Source of the DNA: Weeksellaceae bacterium | GTDB taxonomy: Bacteria > Bacteroidota > Bacteroidia > Flavobacteriales > Weeksellaceae | NCBI GenBank assembly: GCA_028698395.1 | Contig: JAQVDG010000154.1 | Span: 1 to 5,764 of the forward strand | Length of the DNA stretch: 5,764 bases | Reading direction: 5' to 3' | Shown: positions 1 to 5,764 of the stretch, piece by piece | Layout of the letters: the number at the start of each line of letters is the position of its first letter | Position numbering within the stretch: the first letter of the stretch is position 1 | Position numbers and translations under genes: made by a program | The notes under the pieces: generated by a model | Databases searched by the model: none | Told to the model about the DNA's origin: nothing | What the model saw: only the letters and a program-made list of their open reading frames with translations

Positions 1-1038
1 TTGAGAACTGATTTGGCAAACAGCATTGAAAATTCACTTTTTAATAATTTGAACTATAGTTTTGATCAAACAACTTTAATTGATTTACAAGACAGTAATC
101 AAAGAATCCAAAATCTACATTCATGGTTTGCTAAACCATTTTCAAATGAACCTGATAAAGCTGTTTTATTCTACTCAAAAAAAGATTGTTTGAAAACGAA
201 CAAGTGGATTAAAAAACAATGCCTGAAAAATGGAGAAAATTTGGCAACGGATGATTTGCTCATTGTAAACAACAATGTTTCTATTCCCGATGAAAGCGGT
301 TTCCAAATTCCAAGACGAATTGTAAATGGAATGTTTTTTACTGTTCTTGCTATTAAAGAAACAACACAGGAAACTATTCCAATAAAGCAATCAAAAAATC
401 CAATAGTTCTATCTTTTACAAAAATATTTGTCAAATGCTTGAGTGTGGTTGGTTTGCCTGAAACAGATGTTTGGATATTGGATAACTTTTTCAATAGCGC
501 AGATGATTTATCAAGAGAAGAACAGATTGCTTTCAGAGTTTTTGTAAATAGAAAAATAAATGCTGAAAAATCAAAGAAGAAATTTATTGACAGTCAGGAA
601 TATCGTCAATTATTGGAAGATACCCGCTACAAAGTGCTTTCAGAAGAAGATAAACTGTTCATTAAGAATAATCACAGCGATTTACGAAAATTTAAGAAAG
701 AGCAAGACGAGGCAAAAAATGTTCTCAAATTCTATAAGCAAAAGTATGATAGAAATATATTTTTCCACGTAAAAGACACCGACCCATTTGTAAATGCAGT
801 ATTTGTAAAATATGGTTGGGCAATTACAGTTCATAAAGCAATAGGTTCTAATTATAACGAAGTTATTATAAAAGGACACCGTAAAGAAAATGACGGAATT
901 ACAAATGATAGTTATTTCCGTTGGTTATATAGTGGTGTTACAGCAGGAAAAATCGTTAACATAATTTCTCCTCAAATAATAAATCCTTTTATGAATTGTG
1001 TTTTTGAAGACAATTCCACAAATGGAGTTTCAATATAA
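1..1038 (+). CDS. Superfamily 1 (RecD/UvrD-like) DNA helicase, C-terminal part, 5'-truncated by window edge
   Basis: This is the C-terminal portion of a probable ATP-dependent SF1 helicase; the reading frame is open from the first base. The best signature is WAITVHKAIGSNYNEVII at residues 273-290 of the visible part, the helicase motif V region (T-V-H-K-x-x-G-S) typical of RecD-like and UvrD_C_2 domains. It is followed by a motif VI-like block YFRWLYSGVTAGKIVN at 305-320. Residues 53-90 (AVLFYSKK... to DDLLIVNNN) fit the motif IV region and the following strand of RecA-like domain 2. Residues 185-250 form a Lys/Glu-rich, probably helical insertion. No Walker A or B motif is visible, so domain 1 must lie upstream, and the TTG at base 1 should not be read as the true start. 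In motif VI the usual Arg (LYTAxTRAK type) is Ala315. The stop overlaps the probable ATG of the next gene, so the two are likely co-translated. The helicase assignment is fairly secure; substrate and pathway are unknown. Confidence 0.82.
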   Translation: MRTDLANSIENSLFNNLNYSFDQTTLIDLQDSNQRIQNLHSWFAKPFSNEPDKAVLFYSKKDCLKTNKWIKKQCLKNGENLATDDLLIVNNNVSIPDESGFQIPRRIVNGMFFTVLAIKETTQETIPIKQSKNPIVLSFTKIFVKCLSVVGLPETDVWILDNFFNSADDLSREEQIAFRVFVNRKINAEKSKKKFIDSQEYRQLLEDTRYKVLSEEDKLFIKNNHSDLRKFKKEQDEAKNVLKFYKQKYDRNIFFHVKDTDPFVNAVFVKYGWAITVHKAIGSNYNEVIIKGHRKENDGITNDSYFRWLYSGVTAGKIVNIISPQIINPFMNCVFEDNSTNGVSI

Positions 1039-1054
1039 TCAAAACAATTTTTGA
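1022..1054 (+). other. Probable true start of gene 2 followed by a -1 frame disruption
   Basis: ATG 1022 starts a ten-codon frame-2 ORF, MEFQYNQNNF, closed by TGA at 1052-1054 directly after the TTT codon of a T5 tract (1048-1052). The long downstream ORF lies one base back, in frame 1, and begins LIFEDYKVEA. One extra base in the homopolymer would fuse them. The possible explanations are a sequencing or assembly indel, a genuine inactivating or phase-variable deletion, or -1 ribosomal slippage at TTT-TGA. The heptamer C AAT TTT re-pairs well only in the A site, so it is a poor match to a classic slippery sequence. Confidence 0.6.
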
Positions 1055-1677
1055 TTTTTGAAGATTACAAAGTTGAAGCAAGATTTGTAGAAAAAATACA
1101 ATCAATTGTAAACAAAAATGTTGTTGGAGCAATTTGTGAAATTTCCAAGTTGATTGAACAAAACGGATATTTACTTGAAAGCACAAAAAAGTTTACTGAA
1201 TACTTAACAAAAGCCTATTATTCAATTCCTCAAAACGAAAATCAGCAATTGATTCTCAACATTGACAATAAGGGTTCAAAAGACAATTTTGCAGTTGGTA
1301 ATATTCGTATTGAAAATTTAAATGGTGCGGATGAAAATATCATAAAAAAATCTATTGAAGATTGTCTAACTCAAAAGAAAAGCGTTAGTTCAATAACAAA
1401 TGACAACCCCGAATTACCATCTGATTTTAGACAAGCAATTTATTCTAATTGGTTTGAAAAATGTGAAAATGAAAACATTGCACTAAAAATTATGCAAAGT
1501 CATAATAATCAAGATATTTTTCGTGCAACTTGCGATAAAGACAGTTTAACTTTTAGGGTTTGGTATGGTACAAGTGAACAGAATCACACAAAAGGTTTTT
1601 TCTCAAAAATTGAAATTTTGGAAAAATCTTCTGAAACCATTTTAGAAAAAGTAAAAGGTTTAATTTATGGATTCTAG
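1051..1677 (+). CDS. Uncharacterised ~210-residue operon partner; start disrupted by apparent frameshift
   Basis: I do not recognise this protein. Read from TTG 1051 it has 208 residues. It has a helical N-terminus (about 1-60, charged with Lys/Glu), a strand-rich middle (67-90, LILNIDNKG to IRIENL), a helix (94-108), then alternating helix and strand (125-190, including TFRVWYGTSEQ at 167-177), ending in a short helix. There is no signal peptide, membrane segment or familiar catalytic motif. The frame contains no ATG until about residue 148, and TTG is a rare start in these bacteria. An ATG at 1022 opens frame 2 (MEFQYNQNNF, then TGA at 1052) and would join this frame exactly if one base were added in the A4 (1041-1044) or T5 (1048-1052) run. 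The intended protein is therefore probably about 218 residues, starting at 1022 and overlapping the helicase end by 17 nt. The 3' end overlaps the next gene by 11 nt. It is probably a subunit or adaptor for the helicase and the 990-residue protein. Confidence 0.7.
   Translation: MIFEDYKVEARFVEKIQSIVNKNVVGAICEISKLIEQNGYLLESTKKFTEYLTKAYYSIPQNENQQLILNIDNKGSKDNFAVGNIRIENLNGADENIIKKSIEDCLTQKKSVSSITNDNPELPSDFRQAIYSNWFEKCENENIALKIMQSHNNQDIFRATCDKDSLTFRVWYGTSEQNHTKGFFSKIEILEKSSETILEKVKGLIYGF
1653..1658 (+). promoter_or_regulatory. Shine-Dalgarno-like site for the 990-residue gene
   Basis: AAAAGG ends 8 nt before ATG 1667, inside the last codons of gene 2. This supports the chosen start, which overlaps the upstream TAG (1675-1677) by 11 nt and implies translational coupling. 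Confidence 0.45.
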
Positions 1678-4639
1678 AACTATTTTTGAATTACGCAAAG
1701 AATCGCAGAATTTATCCGGAATTGAAAAACTGAATAAATTGAATAGTGCTTTAAGTGTCGCAAGAAACTTATACTCGGAAGAGCCGTATGATGAATGGAT
1801 TCAAAAAGCATTTGCTTGGGTTCTAATAGACCTATGTAAATTTTATGTAGCAGAAAGAAATTTACACCAAGCAGGAATTTGTTTTAACGAACTTAATTCA
1901 ATAGACTTTCAAGGCTATGAAGACGATATAATTGAAAATCAAAAAAACTTTCTTCGTCCTAAGATTGACACAAATTATTCGGAGGTTCAAAGAGCGGAAG
2001 AATTAAGCAAAAACGGTAGTAATAAAGAAGCATTAGCGATTTTTAAAAACCTGATTGCTCAAAACAGACTAACAGAACTACATCACGAAAGTTACGGTTG
2101 GGTAATCTACCGATACATAAAAGCAGAAGAAAGTAATCTTTCATCGGTTGAGGTAAGAACGTTTTTTAGAGATTATATGAACTTAAAGAATGAAAGACCG
2201 TCAATGCTTCATTCTATGATTTTAAATTTTGCTTTAAACTATTCTAAAACACACAGCGACTTTAAGTTTTACAACTTTTTTCTTTTGTGGAATCCTGACA
2301 ATTTTCGCCACGAAGATTTACACGATGGACATAAAGACGGAAAAAGTATTCCCTCACTTATTTCACGCATTTGCAGAGAGTTTGTAAACTCCAACACCGA
2401 AATACACATAGAGGAGTTTTTAAGCAAAATAAAACTTAACAAAGAAACTGTTTTAGACTTTTTCAGAGAAACCATTTTTTGGAACATTTTCAATGCACAC
2501 AAGGAAAATAAATTTTCTGAATTGTGGAATTTATTTGAGCAATACAATAACAATTATTCCAAACACGGACAATCAAAATGGCATTCCGAAATTTTAAATC
2601 TTGCTGAAAGGTTTATGAAAGAAAATGACGAATGGCGTTTTCTCCACTTTTTCAAAAATTGGAATCCAGAAAATTTAAGAACTGACGATTGGAAGGAAAC
2701 AAAAAAAGACGAACACACATACAAACCATTAGCAACAAAAGCACTTAAAAAGACTTTTGAAATTCTGAAAACTCAAACATCTGAACAAGATTTATCTTGG
2801 CTAATTCAGCCTTATGAAAAAGCAATCCAATTATTTCCTGATGATGAATGGTTGTTGAGAGAAAAAGCCTTACTACATTTCAAAAACAACGAATTAGAAT
2901 CAGCAGTTAAAATATACAAACAGCTTGTTTTAGAACTTGCAAATAAACATTACGTTTGGAAAGAGTTTTCAGATTGTATTATTTCCGATAATTCTTTAAA
3001 AATCGGAATGTTATCAAAAGCATTGAGTTTAGAAAAAAATGAAGATTTTTTAGGCGATATTCATTTAGATTTAGCAAAAGCGTTAATTGACGAAAATCTT
3101 TTAGAAAATGCACTTGTAGAACTTGAAGCATACAAGAAACATAGAGAAATAAAAGGTTGGAAATTGTCATCGCTTTTTGACGAATTACACAAAAAAGCAA
3201 GTTCAATTAAACAAAGTTTAAAAGACAATCGGGAACTATACAAAAAATATATTCCTTTTGCCGAAAACTTCGCTTATGCTGATTTTGATTGGACAGAACT
3301 TGTTTTGGTTGATAAATGGAAAGACGACAAAGGAAAAGACCGTTTAACTTTTACAGATGGAAAAACGATAGAATTTGCAATTAGTAAAAATCGTTTTGAA
3401 ACCTTGAAACAATCTGAATTAGGACAAATTTTAAAGTTCAAACTTCACAAGCAAGAAATTAAAAAGGAAGTTGAAGCAAAATTTGCTTGGTTTGGAAAAA
3501 CAATTGTTACAGAACACAAGTATATTCCACTTATTGCAGAAAAATCAGAAAAGAAACATTGGGAAATTTTAGAAGACACTTTTACTATTGTTGATTACAT
3601 CAACAAAGAAAAAAACATAGTTCACGCAATTACAACGGAAAACAAAGAAGTCTTTTTCCCTCAAATTAAACCTGAACTACAAATTGGAGATTTTGTAACA
3701 GCCAAAAGTTACATCAAAAAAGTAAAAGACGAAAACAGAACAGAACTGCGACAAATTCAGAAAATTGACAAAGGTTCTGTCATTTCAAAATTCCAAACTC
3801 AAATTGCAATCGTTGACGGAGTGAACGAGCAAAAGCAATTATTTCATTTTGTCATTTCGTCCAAGTTGCAAGGAATTGTCAAGTTCACAGAAACAAACCT
3901 AAGACCAAGCGAAGGCGATTTTATTAAACTTTCATTTGCTACAAAAACGGACAAAGACAAAAAAATAAGAGTGAAAATATTGTCTATTGAACTAACAGAA
4001 GAAGCAAATCCAAACTTACGAAAAGACATTACTGGGATGTTGCAAGTAAAATACAAGAATTATGCAGATTTTGAAGATGAAGATGATTTTGAATTAGGTC
4101 AAGGTTACTCATCTGATGATGATTGGGTAGAAGCAATCAGAAAAAAATATTTCTATAAAACCAATGAAGAACCCAAACAGAGAGATATAAATAAAATGCT
4201 TGCAATGACAAAATCAATCATTGATAATAAAGATTGGTGTCATAATGAAGAATTTCAAGATGAAAATGAAAAAATGGAAGAACCAATTGAAAAAGAGATT
4301 ACGGATGATATGTTTGATAAAAATGGTAAACTTCTTTTAGATAAACTGTACCCAGAATTATATAAAGAAAAAGAACTATATTCCAATTTAAAAGCTAGTG
4401 AAGAATTTGAAGACTATCTTTATATGATAGCTTTGAGTGTTGTAGCAGATAATGAAGATTTAGAAAACATCTTAATCAAGAAAACAATAAAAAAAATCCC
4501 CGATTTTGCTTTTATCGGAGATTACTATGTTCCGAAATATCTTTTAGAAAAACACAGTATTACAGATGATTGTCGAGTAAACGCAAGAGCAATTTATGCT
4601 GGAGAAAAATGGAAAGTAACAAAAATTGAAAGAATATGA
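1667..4639 (+). CDS. Large TPR-like scaffold protein with tandem OB/S1/cold-shock-like C-terminal domains
   Basis: This 990-residue protein has no signal peptide or membrane segment and is probably cytosolic. Residues 1-520 are almost entirely helical and TPR-like, with TPR-type helix pairs clearest at 378-435 (WLIQPYEKAI..., EKALLHFKNNELESAVKIYK) and 463-510. Within it, residues 182-217 and 306-341 are a gapless duplication (HSxILNxA ... FxxFFxxWNPxNxR). From about 538 to 780 the protein becomes strand-rich, with three consecutive OB-like units: about 540-600, 632-700 and 708-776. An acidic segment follows (801-819), then a charged linker. The final module, 946-988 (DFAFIGDYYVPKYLL ... VNARAIYAGEKWKVTKIE), has the pattern of a cold-shock/S1-like or Rho-N-like nucleic-acid-binding domain. 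A likely role is assembling partners through the TPRs and binding RNA or DNA through the OB folds, together with the upstream helicase. Family identity is not certain; the domain calls rest on sequence pattern only. Asp and Asn codon choice changes sharply near residue 790. Confidence 0.75.
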   Translation: MDSRTIFELRKESQNLSGIEKLNKLNSALSVARNLYSEEPYDEWIQKAFAWVLIDLCKFYVAERNLHQAGICFNELNSIDFQGYEDDIIENQKNFLRPKIDTNYSEVQRAEELSKNGSNKEALAIFKNLIAQNRLTELHHESYGWVIYRYIKAEESNLSSVEVRTFFRDYMNLKNERPSMLHSMILNFALNYSKTHSDFKFYNFFLLWNPDNFRHEDLHDGHKDGKSIPSLISRICREFVNSNTEIHIEEFLSKIKLNKETVLDFFRETIFWNIFNAHKENKFSELWNLFEQYNNNYSKHGQSKWHSEILNLAERFMKENDEWRFLHFFKNWNPENLRTDDWKETKKDEHTYKPLATKALKKTFEILKTQTSEQDLSWLIQPYEKAIQLFPDDEWLLREKALLHFKNNELESAVKIYKQLVLELANKHYVWKEFSDCIISDNSLKIGMLSKALSLEKNEDFLGDIHLDLAKALIDENLLENALVELEAYKKHREIKGWKLSSLFDELHKKASSIKQSLKDNRELYKKYIPFAENFAYADFDWTELVLVDKWKDDKGKDRLTFTDGKTIEFAISKNRFETLKQSELGQILKFKLHKQEIKKEVEAKFAWFGKTIVTEHKYIPLIAEKSEKKHWEILEDTFTIVDYINKEKNIVHAITTENKEVFFPQIKPELQIGDFVTAKSYIKKVKDENRTELRQIQKIDKGSVISKFQTQIAIVDGVNEQKQLFHFVISSKLQGIVKFTETNLRPSEGDFIKLSFATKTDKDKKIRVKILSIELTEEANPNLRKDITGMLQVKYKNYADFEDEDDFELGQGYSSDDDWVEAIRKKYFYKTNEEPKQRDINKMLAMTKSIIDNKDWCHNEEFQDENEKMEEPIEKEITDDMFDKNGKLLLDKLYPELYKEKELYSNLKASEEFEDYLYMIALSVVADNEDLENILIKKTIKKIPDFAFIGDYYVPKYLLEKHSITDDCRVNARAIYAGEKWKVTKIERI

Positions 4640-4641
4640 TT

Positions 4642-4722
4642 CCAACGCTATTGGTGGCACATTTGCATTTTTTCCGACACACAAAGCCAAACTAAAATGC
4701 AAAAGAGCCACCAAGCCAACGC
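4642..4722. repeat. Palindrome 1: 21-bp inverted repeat flanked by 7-bp direct repeats
   Basis: The left arm (4651-4671, beginning TTGGTGGC) and right arm (4694-4714, ending GCCACCAA) pair at 19 of 21 positions around a 22-nt loop. The only mismatches are the two flanking a matched C near the middle. The exact heptamer CCAACGC occurs just outside on both sides, at 4642-4648 and 4716-4722. The palindrome starts 12 nt after the stop of the 990-residue gene. No T-run follows, so it is not a standard intrinsic terminator, though the transcript would fold into a strong 3' hairpin that could stabilise the mRNA. A small mobile or family-specific intergenic repeat is possible. Confidence 0.65.
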
Positions 4723-4770
4723 ACCACAACAGACCAAATGAACGGACAAACAACATACAAACAAGAAGGG

Positions 4771-4907
4771 CGAACCGCTAACAAGGTATTGCCAAAAGCG
4801 GGGCTGAACGGCTTCGATTGGACATTTGTGCAAGGTTCAACATTCGTTCTTCGATTGAACTTTAGTGCTAAAAATCCCCGCCTTCGGCAATACCCGAACC
4901 GTTGGGC
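4771..4907 (+). repeat. Palindrome 2: attC-like or MITE-like structured repeat
   Basis: The arms 4785-4803 (GGTATTGCC...GCGGGG) and 4876-4894 (CCCCGCC...GGCAATACC) pair at 17 of 19 positions. They enclose about 72 nt with a smaller inner stem (4832-4840 with 4855-4863, 8 of 9) and a 9-bp direct repeat CTTCGATTG (4812-4820 and 4849-4857). The 3' edge carries GTTGGGC (4901-4907), which matches the integron core GTTRRRY. The 5' edge carries CGCTAAC (4776-4782), which keeps the AAC but departs from RYYYAAC at its first two bases. The span of about 132 nt is within the size range of attC sites. CGAACCG is repeated at 4771-4777 and 4895-4901. No integrase is in the window. It could be an attC-type site, a degenerate cassette boundary, or a non-autonomous transposable repeat. 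Confidence 0.5.
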
Positions 4908-4949
4908 ATCATTGTAAAAAAAGAAAACAAACAACTAAAAAAGTAAAAT

Positions 4950-5396
4950 ATGAAACGATTAATTTTTAGCATTTTGACAATTCTGACAATAAGTTCAGTA
5001 TTTGGTCAGTCAACTGACGTCACTTACAAAGTGACTAATTATTCCATAAATGGGGTAAATTATGACAATTTAGCTTTAGCTGGTGATGTCTCACTATCAT
5101 TTTATATGTGTGATAACAATACACTGTGTTTTACAAATCATTGGAGAAATAATAATTCACAATCCTATGGAGGTGTTTATTCATTAAAGACAAGAGAAAT
5201 TCCTGAAACGAGCACAACATATGCAGCTATGGAATTTAAATTCACATGGCAGTTTTTTAATACTTATGACAGCAAAAGAGGTAATGCTGCTGTAACAATA
5301 ACGAATATCTTTATTGGAAACACCGTAAAATTCACTGCTGAGATTATAGTTCTTGACACGAATGAAGTCCTTGTATTTAAAGGGTATTTAGAATAG
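4950..5396 (+). CDS. Small exported protein of unknown function
   Basis: This is a 148-residue protein with a clear Sec-type signal peptide: MKR, a hydrophobic core LIFSILTILTISS, and a probable signal peptidase I cut in the VFGQ region around residue 19. There is no lipobox Cys, so a periplasmic or secreted soluble protein is expected rather than a lipoprotein. The mature part is strand-rich, with many Thr, Asn and aromatic residues. It has two close cysteines (C54, C60 in YMCDNNTLC) that could form a disulfide, then NHWRNNNSQSYGGVYSLK at 63-80 and a terminal strand VLVFKGYLE. I recognise no characterised family, and it resembles short orphan exported proteins of Bacteroidota. The start is supported by the signal peptide and an A-rich leader (about 4915-4948). 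It ends 6 nt before the next gene, so the two are probably co-transcribed. It begins only 42 nt after the GTTGGGC of the palindromic repeat, as a cassette gene would. Confidence 0.75.
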   Translation: MKRLIFSILTILTISSVFGQSTDVTYKVTNYSINGVNYDNLALAGDVSLSFYMCDNNTLCFTNHWRNNNSQSYGGVYSLKTREIPETSTTYAAMEFKFTWQFFNTYDSKRGNAAVTITNIFIGNTVKFTAEIIVLDTNEVLVFKGYLE

Positions 5397-5402
5397 CAAA
5401 CT

Positions 5403-5764
5403 ATGACAATATTTAAGTATTTTAATTTCGACCTTAAAGACTTATCTAAAGATAAGAAACTTGAATCGTTTCGTGAAAATTATTTGTGGTTTTCTAAGCC
5501 AAAATTCTTCAATGACCCCTTTGATTGCAATATGGAGGTTATTAAATATTACAATAATTTTTTAAACTCAATAAACACAATTGCAGAAAAGGCTGACGAC
5601 TTGATAATTAACAGCACGAAGGAATTTGGTATTTGTTGTTTTTCAAAGACAAATAACAATATTCATATGTGGTCGCATTATGCTGATAGCCATAAAGGGA
5701 TTTGCATCGAATATGACAGTTCTGAGTTTAATGACTATTTTTCTCAATTGCTAAAATGCCGTTG
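5403..5764 (+). CDS. DUF2971-family protein, N-terminal 120 codons, 3'-truncated by window edge
   Basis: Read from ATG 5403 the frame stays open to the end of the window (120 codons plus two bases). Two blocks identify the family: LWFSKPKFFNDPFDC at residues 28-42, and the FGICCFSKTNNNIHMWSHYA stretch (75-94) continuing as DSHKGICIEYD (95-105). The NDPFD motif followed by CFS and then MWxHYAxxHKGIC is characteristic of DUF2971 proteins, widespread in bacteria and of unknown biochemical role. It has no signal peptide and is probably cytosolic. The start follows the previous stop by 6 nt, giving a two-gene unit with the exported protein. The family call is firm. Function is unknown, and the missing C-terminus prevents any statement on completeness. 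Confidence 0.8.
   Translation, partial: MTIFKYFNFDLKDLSKDKKLESFRENYLWFSKPKFFNDPFDCNMEVIKYYNNFLNSINTIAEKADDLIINSTKEFGICCFSKTNNNIHMWSHYADSHKGICIEYDSSEFNDYFSQLLKCR

Larger units (their letters stand above)
4640..4949. other. Gene-free intergenic region with two large palindromes
   Basis: This 310-nt stretch separates the helicase operon from the next gene pair. Several short minus-strand frames cross it, but none has a plausible start context or protein-like composition. It contains two imperfect inverted repeats (4651-4714 and 4785-4894), two pairs of 7-bp direct repeats, a T-poor A/C-rich linker, and an A-rich leader before ATG 4950. I see no convincing Bacteroidota promoter (TTTG, then TAnnTTTG) and no hairpin followed by a U-tract. 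Confidence 0.75.

Noticed and set aside
1..3. TTG at base 1 as the start of the helicase gene
   Set aside because: The visible protein begins inside an SF1 helicase with no Walker A or B motif, so the real start must be upstream; the TTG is just the first codon in the window.
171..494. Minus-strand open frames opposite the helicase
   Set aside because: They are antisense shadows of an open plus-strand coding frame, with no protein-like motif or start context.
1..1677. Helicase and gene 2 as one gene interrupted by TAA at 1036, since both lie in frame 1
   Set aside because: The ATG at 1022 overlapping the helicase stop gives a normal operon junction with a single indel. A fusion would need loss of a stop and joins two unrelated-looking regions. 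It is kept only as a less likely alternative.
4651..4714. Palindrome 1 as an intrinsic terminator
   Set aside because: The stem is not G+C-rich at its base and no T-run follows the right arm on either strand.
4810..4830. A Bacteroidota -7 promoter at GACATTTG
   Set aside because: It matches TAnnTTTG only partly and lacks a -33 TTTG box at suitable spacing.
4771..4907. Palindrome 2 as a CRISPR repeat, tRNA or riboswitch
   Set aside because: There is no repeat-spacer periodicity, no cloverleaf or CCA-type end, and no recognisable aptamer core; the long symmetric stem fits a recombination or mobile repeat better.
4544..4934. Overlapping minus-strand open frames across the intergenic region
   Set aside because: They arise from the palindromes and the T-poor linker, overlap each other in different frames, are Cys/Trp/Phe-rich, and resemble no protein family.

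Overview
The window is AT-rich DNA from a Bacteroidota-type genome, most likely flavobacterial or a relative. The evidence is indirect: low G+C, A-rich leaders with weak Shine-Dalgarno sites, Lys/Asn/Ile-rich proteins, and a secreted protein whose leader ends in FGQ. No rRNA, tRNA or other phylogenetic marker is present, so the phylum call is an inference.

Region 1 (1-4639) is one tightly packed plus-strand operon of three genes, with the first gene entering from the left edge. Gene 1 is the C-terminal half of a superfamily 1 (RecD/UvrD-like) helicase. Its motif V region is clear, but the residue at the usual motif VI arginine-finger position is Ala. Gene 2 is an unrecognised protein of about 210 residues. 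Its natural ATG (1022) appears to be cut off from the body of the gene by a one-base frameshift at a T5 tract. Gene 3 (990 aa) is a large scaffold-like protein: a TPR-like helical N-terminal half containing a clear internal duplication, then several beta-rich OB/S1/cold-shock-like segments, an acidic stretch, and a final cold-shock-like module. Overlapping gene ends (about 17 and 11 nt) imply co-translation. A helicase, a small partner and a TPR/OB scaffold together suggest a nucleic-acid-processing machine, possibly repair, stress response or anti-phage defence. This is inference; no gene here carries a recognisable nuclease or effector domain.

Region 2 (4640-4949) has no believable gene. 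It holds two long imperfect palindromes, each bracketed by its own exact 7-bp direct repeat and separated by a T-depleted, A/C-rich linker. The second palindrome ends in GTTGGGC, which fits the integron attC core consensus GTTRRRY. Its size (about 130 nt) also fits an attC site, although the opposite core box fits poorly. A MITE-like or family-specific intergenic repeat is equally possible.

Region 3 (4950-5764) holds two plus-strand genes 6 nt apart: a small exported protein of unknown function, and the first 120 codons of a DUF2971-family protein that runs off the right edge. Their position just after a repeat boundary gives this end of the window the look of accessory, cassette-like DNA.
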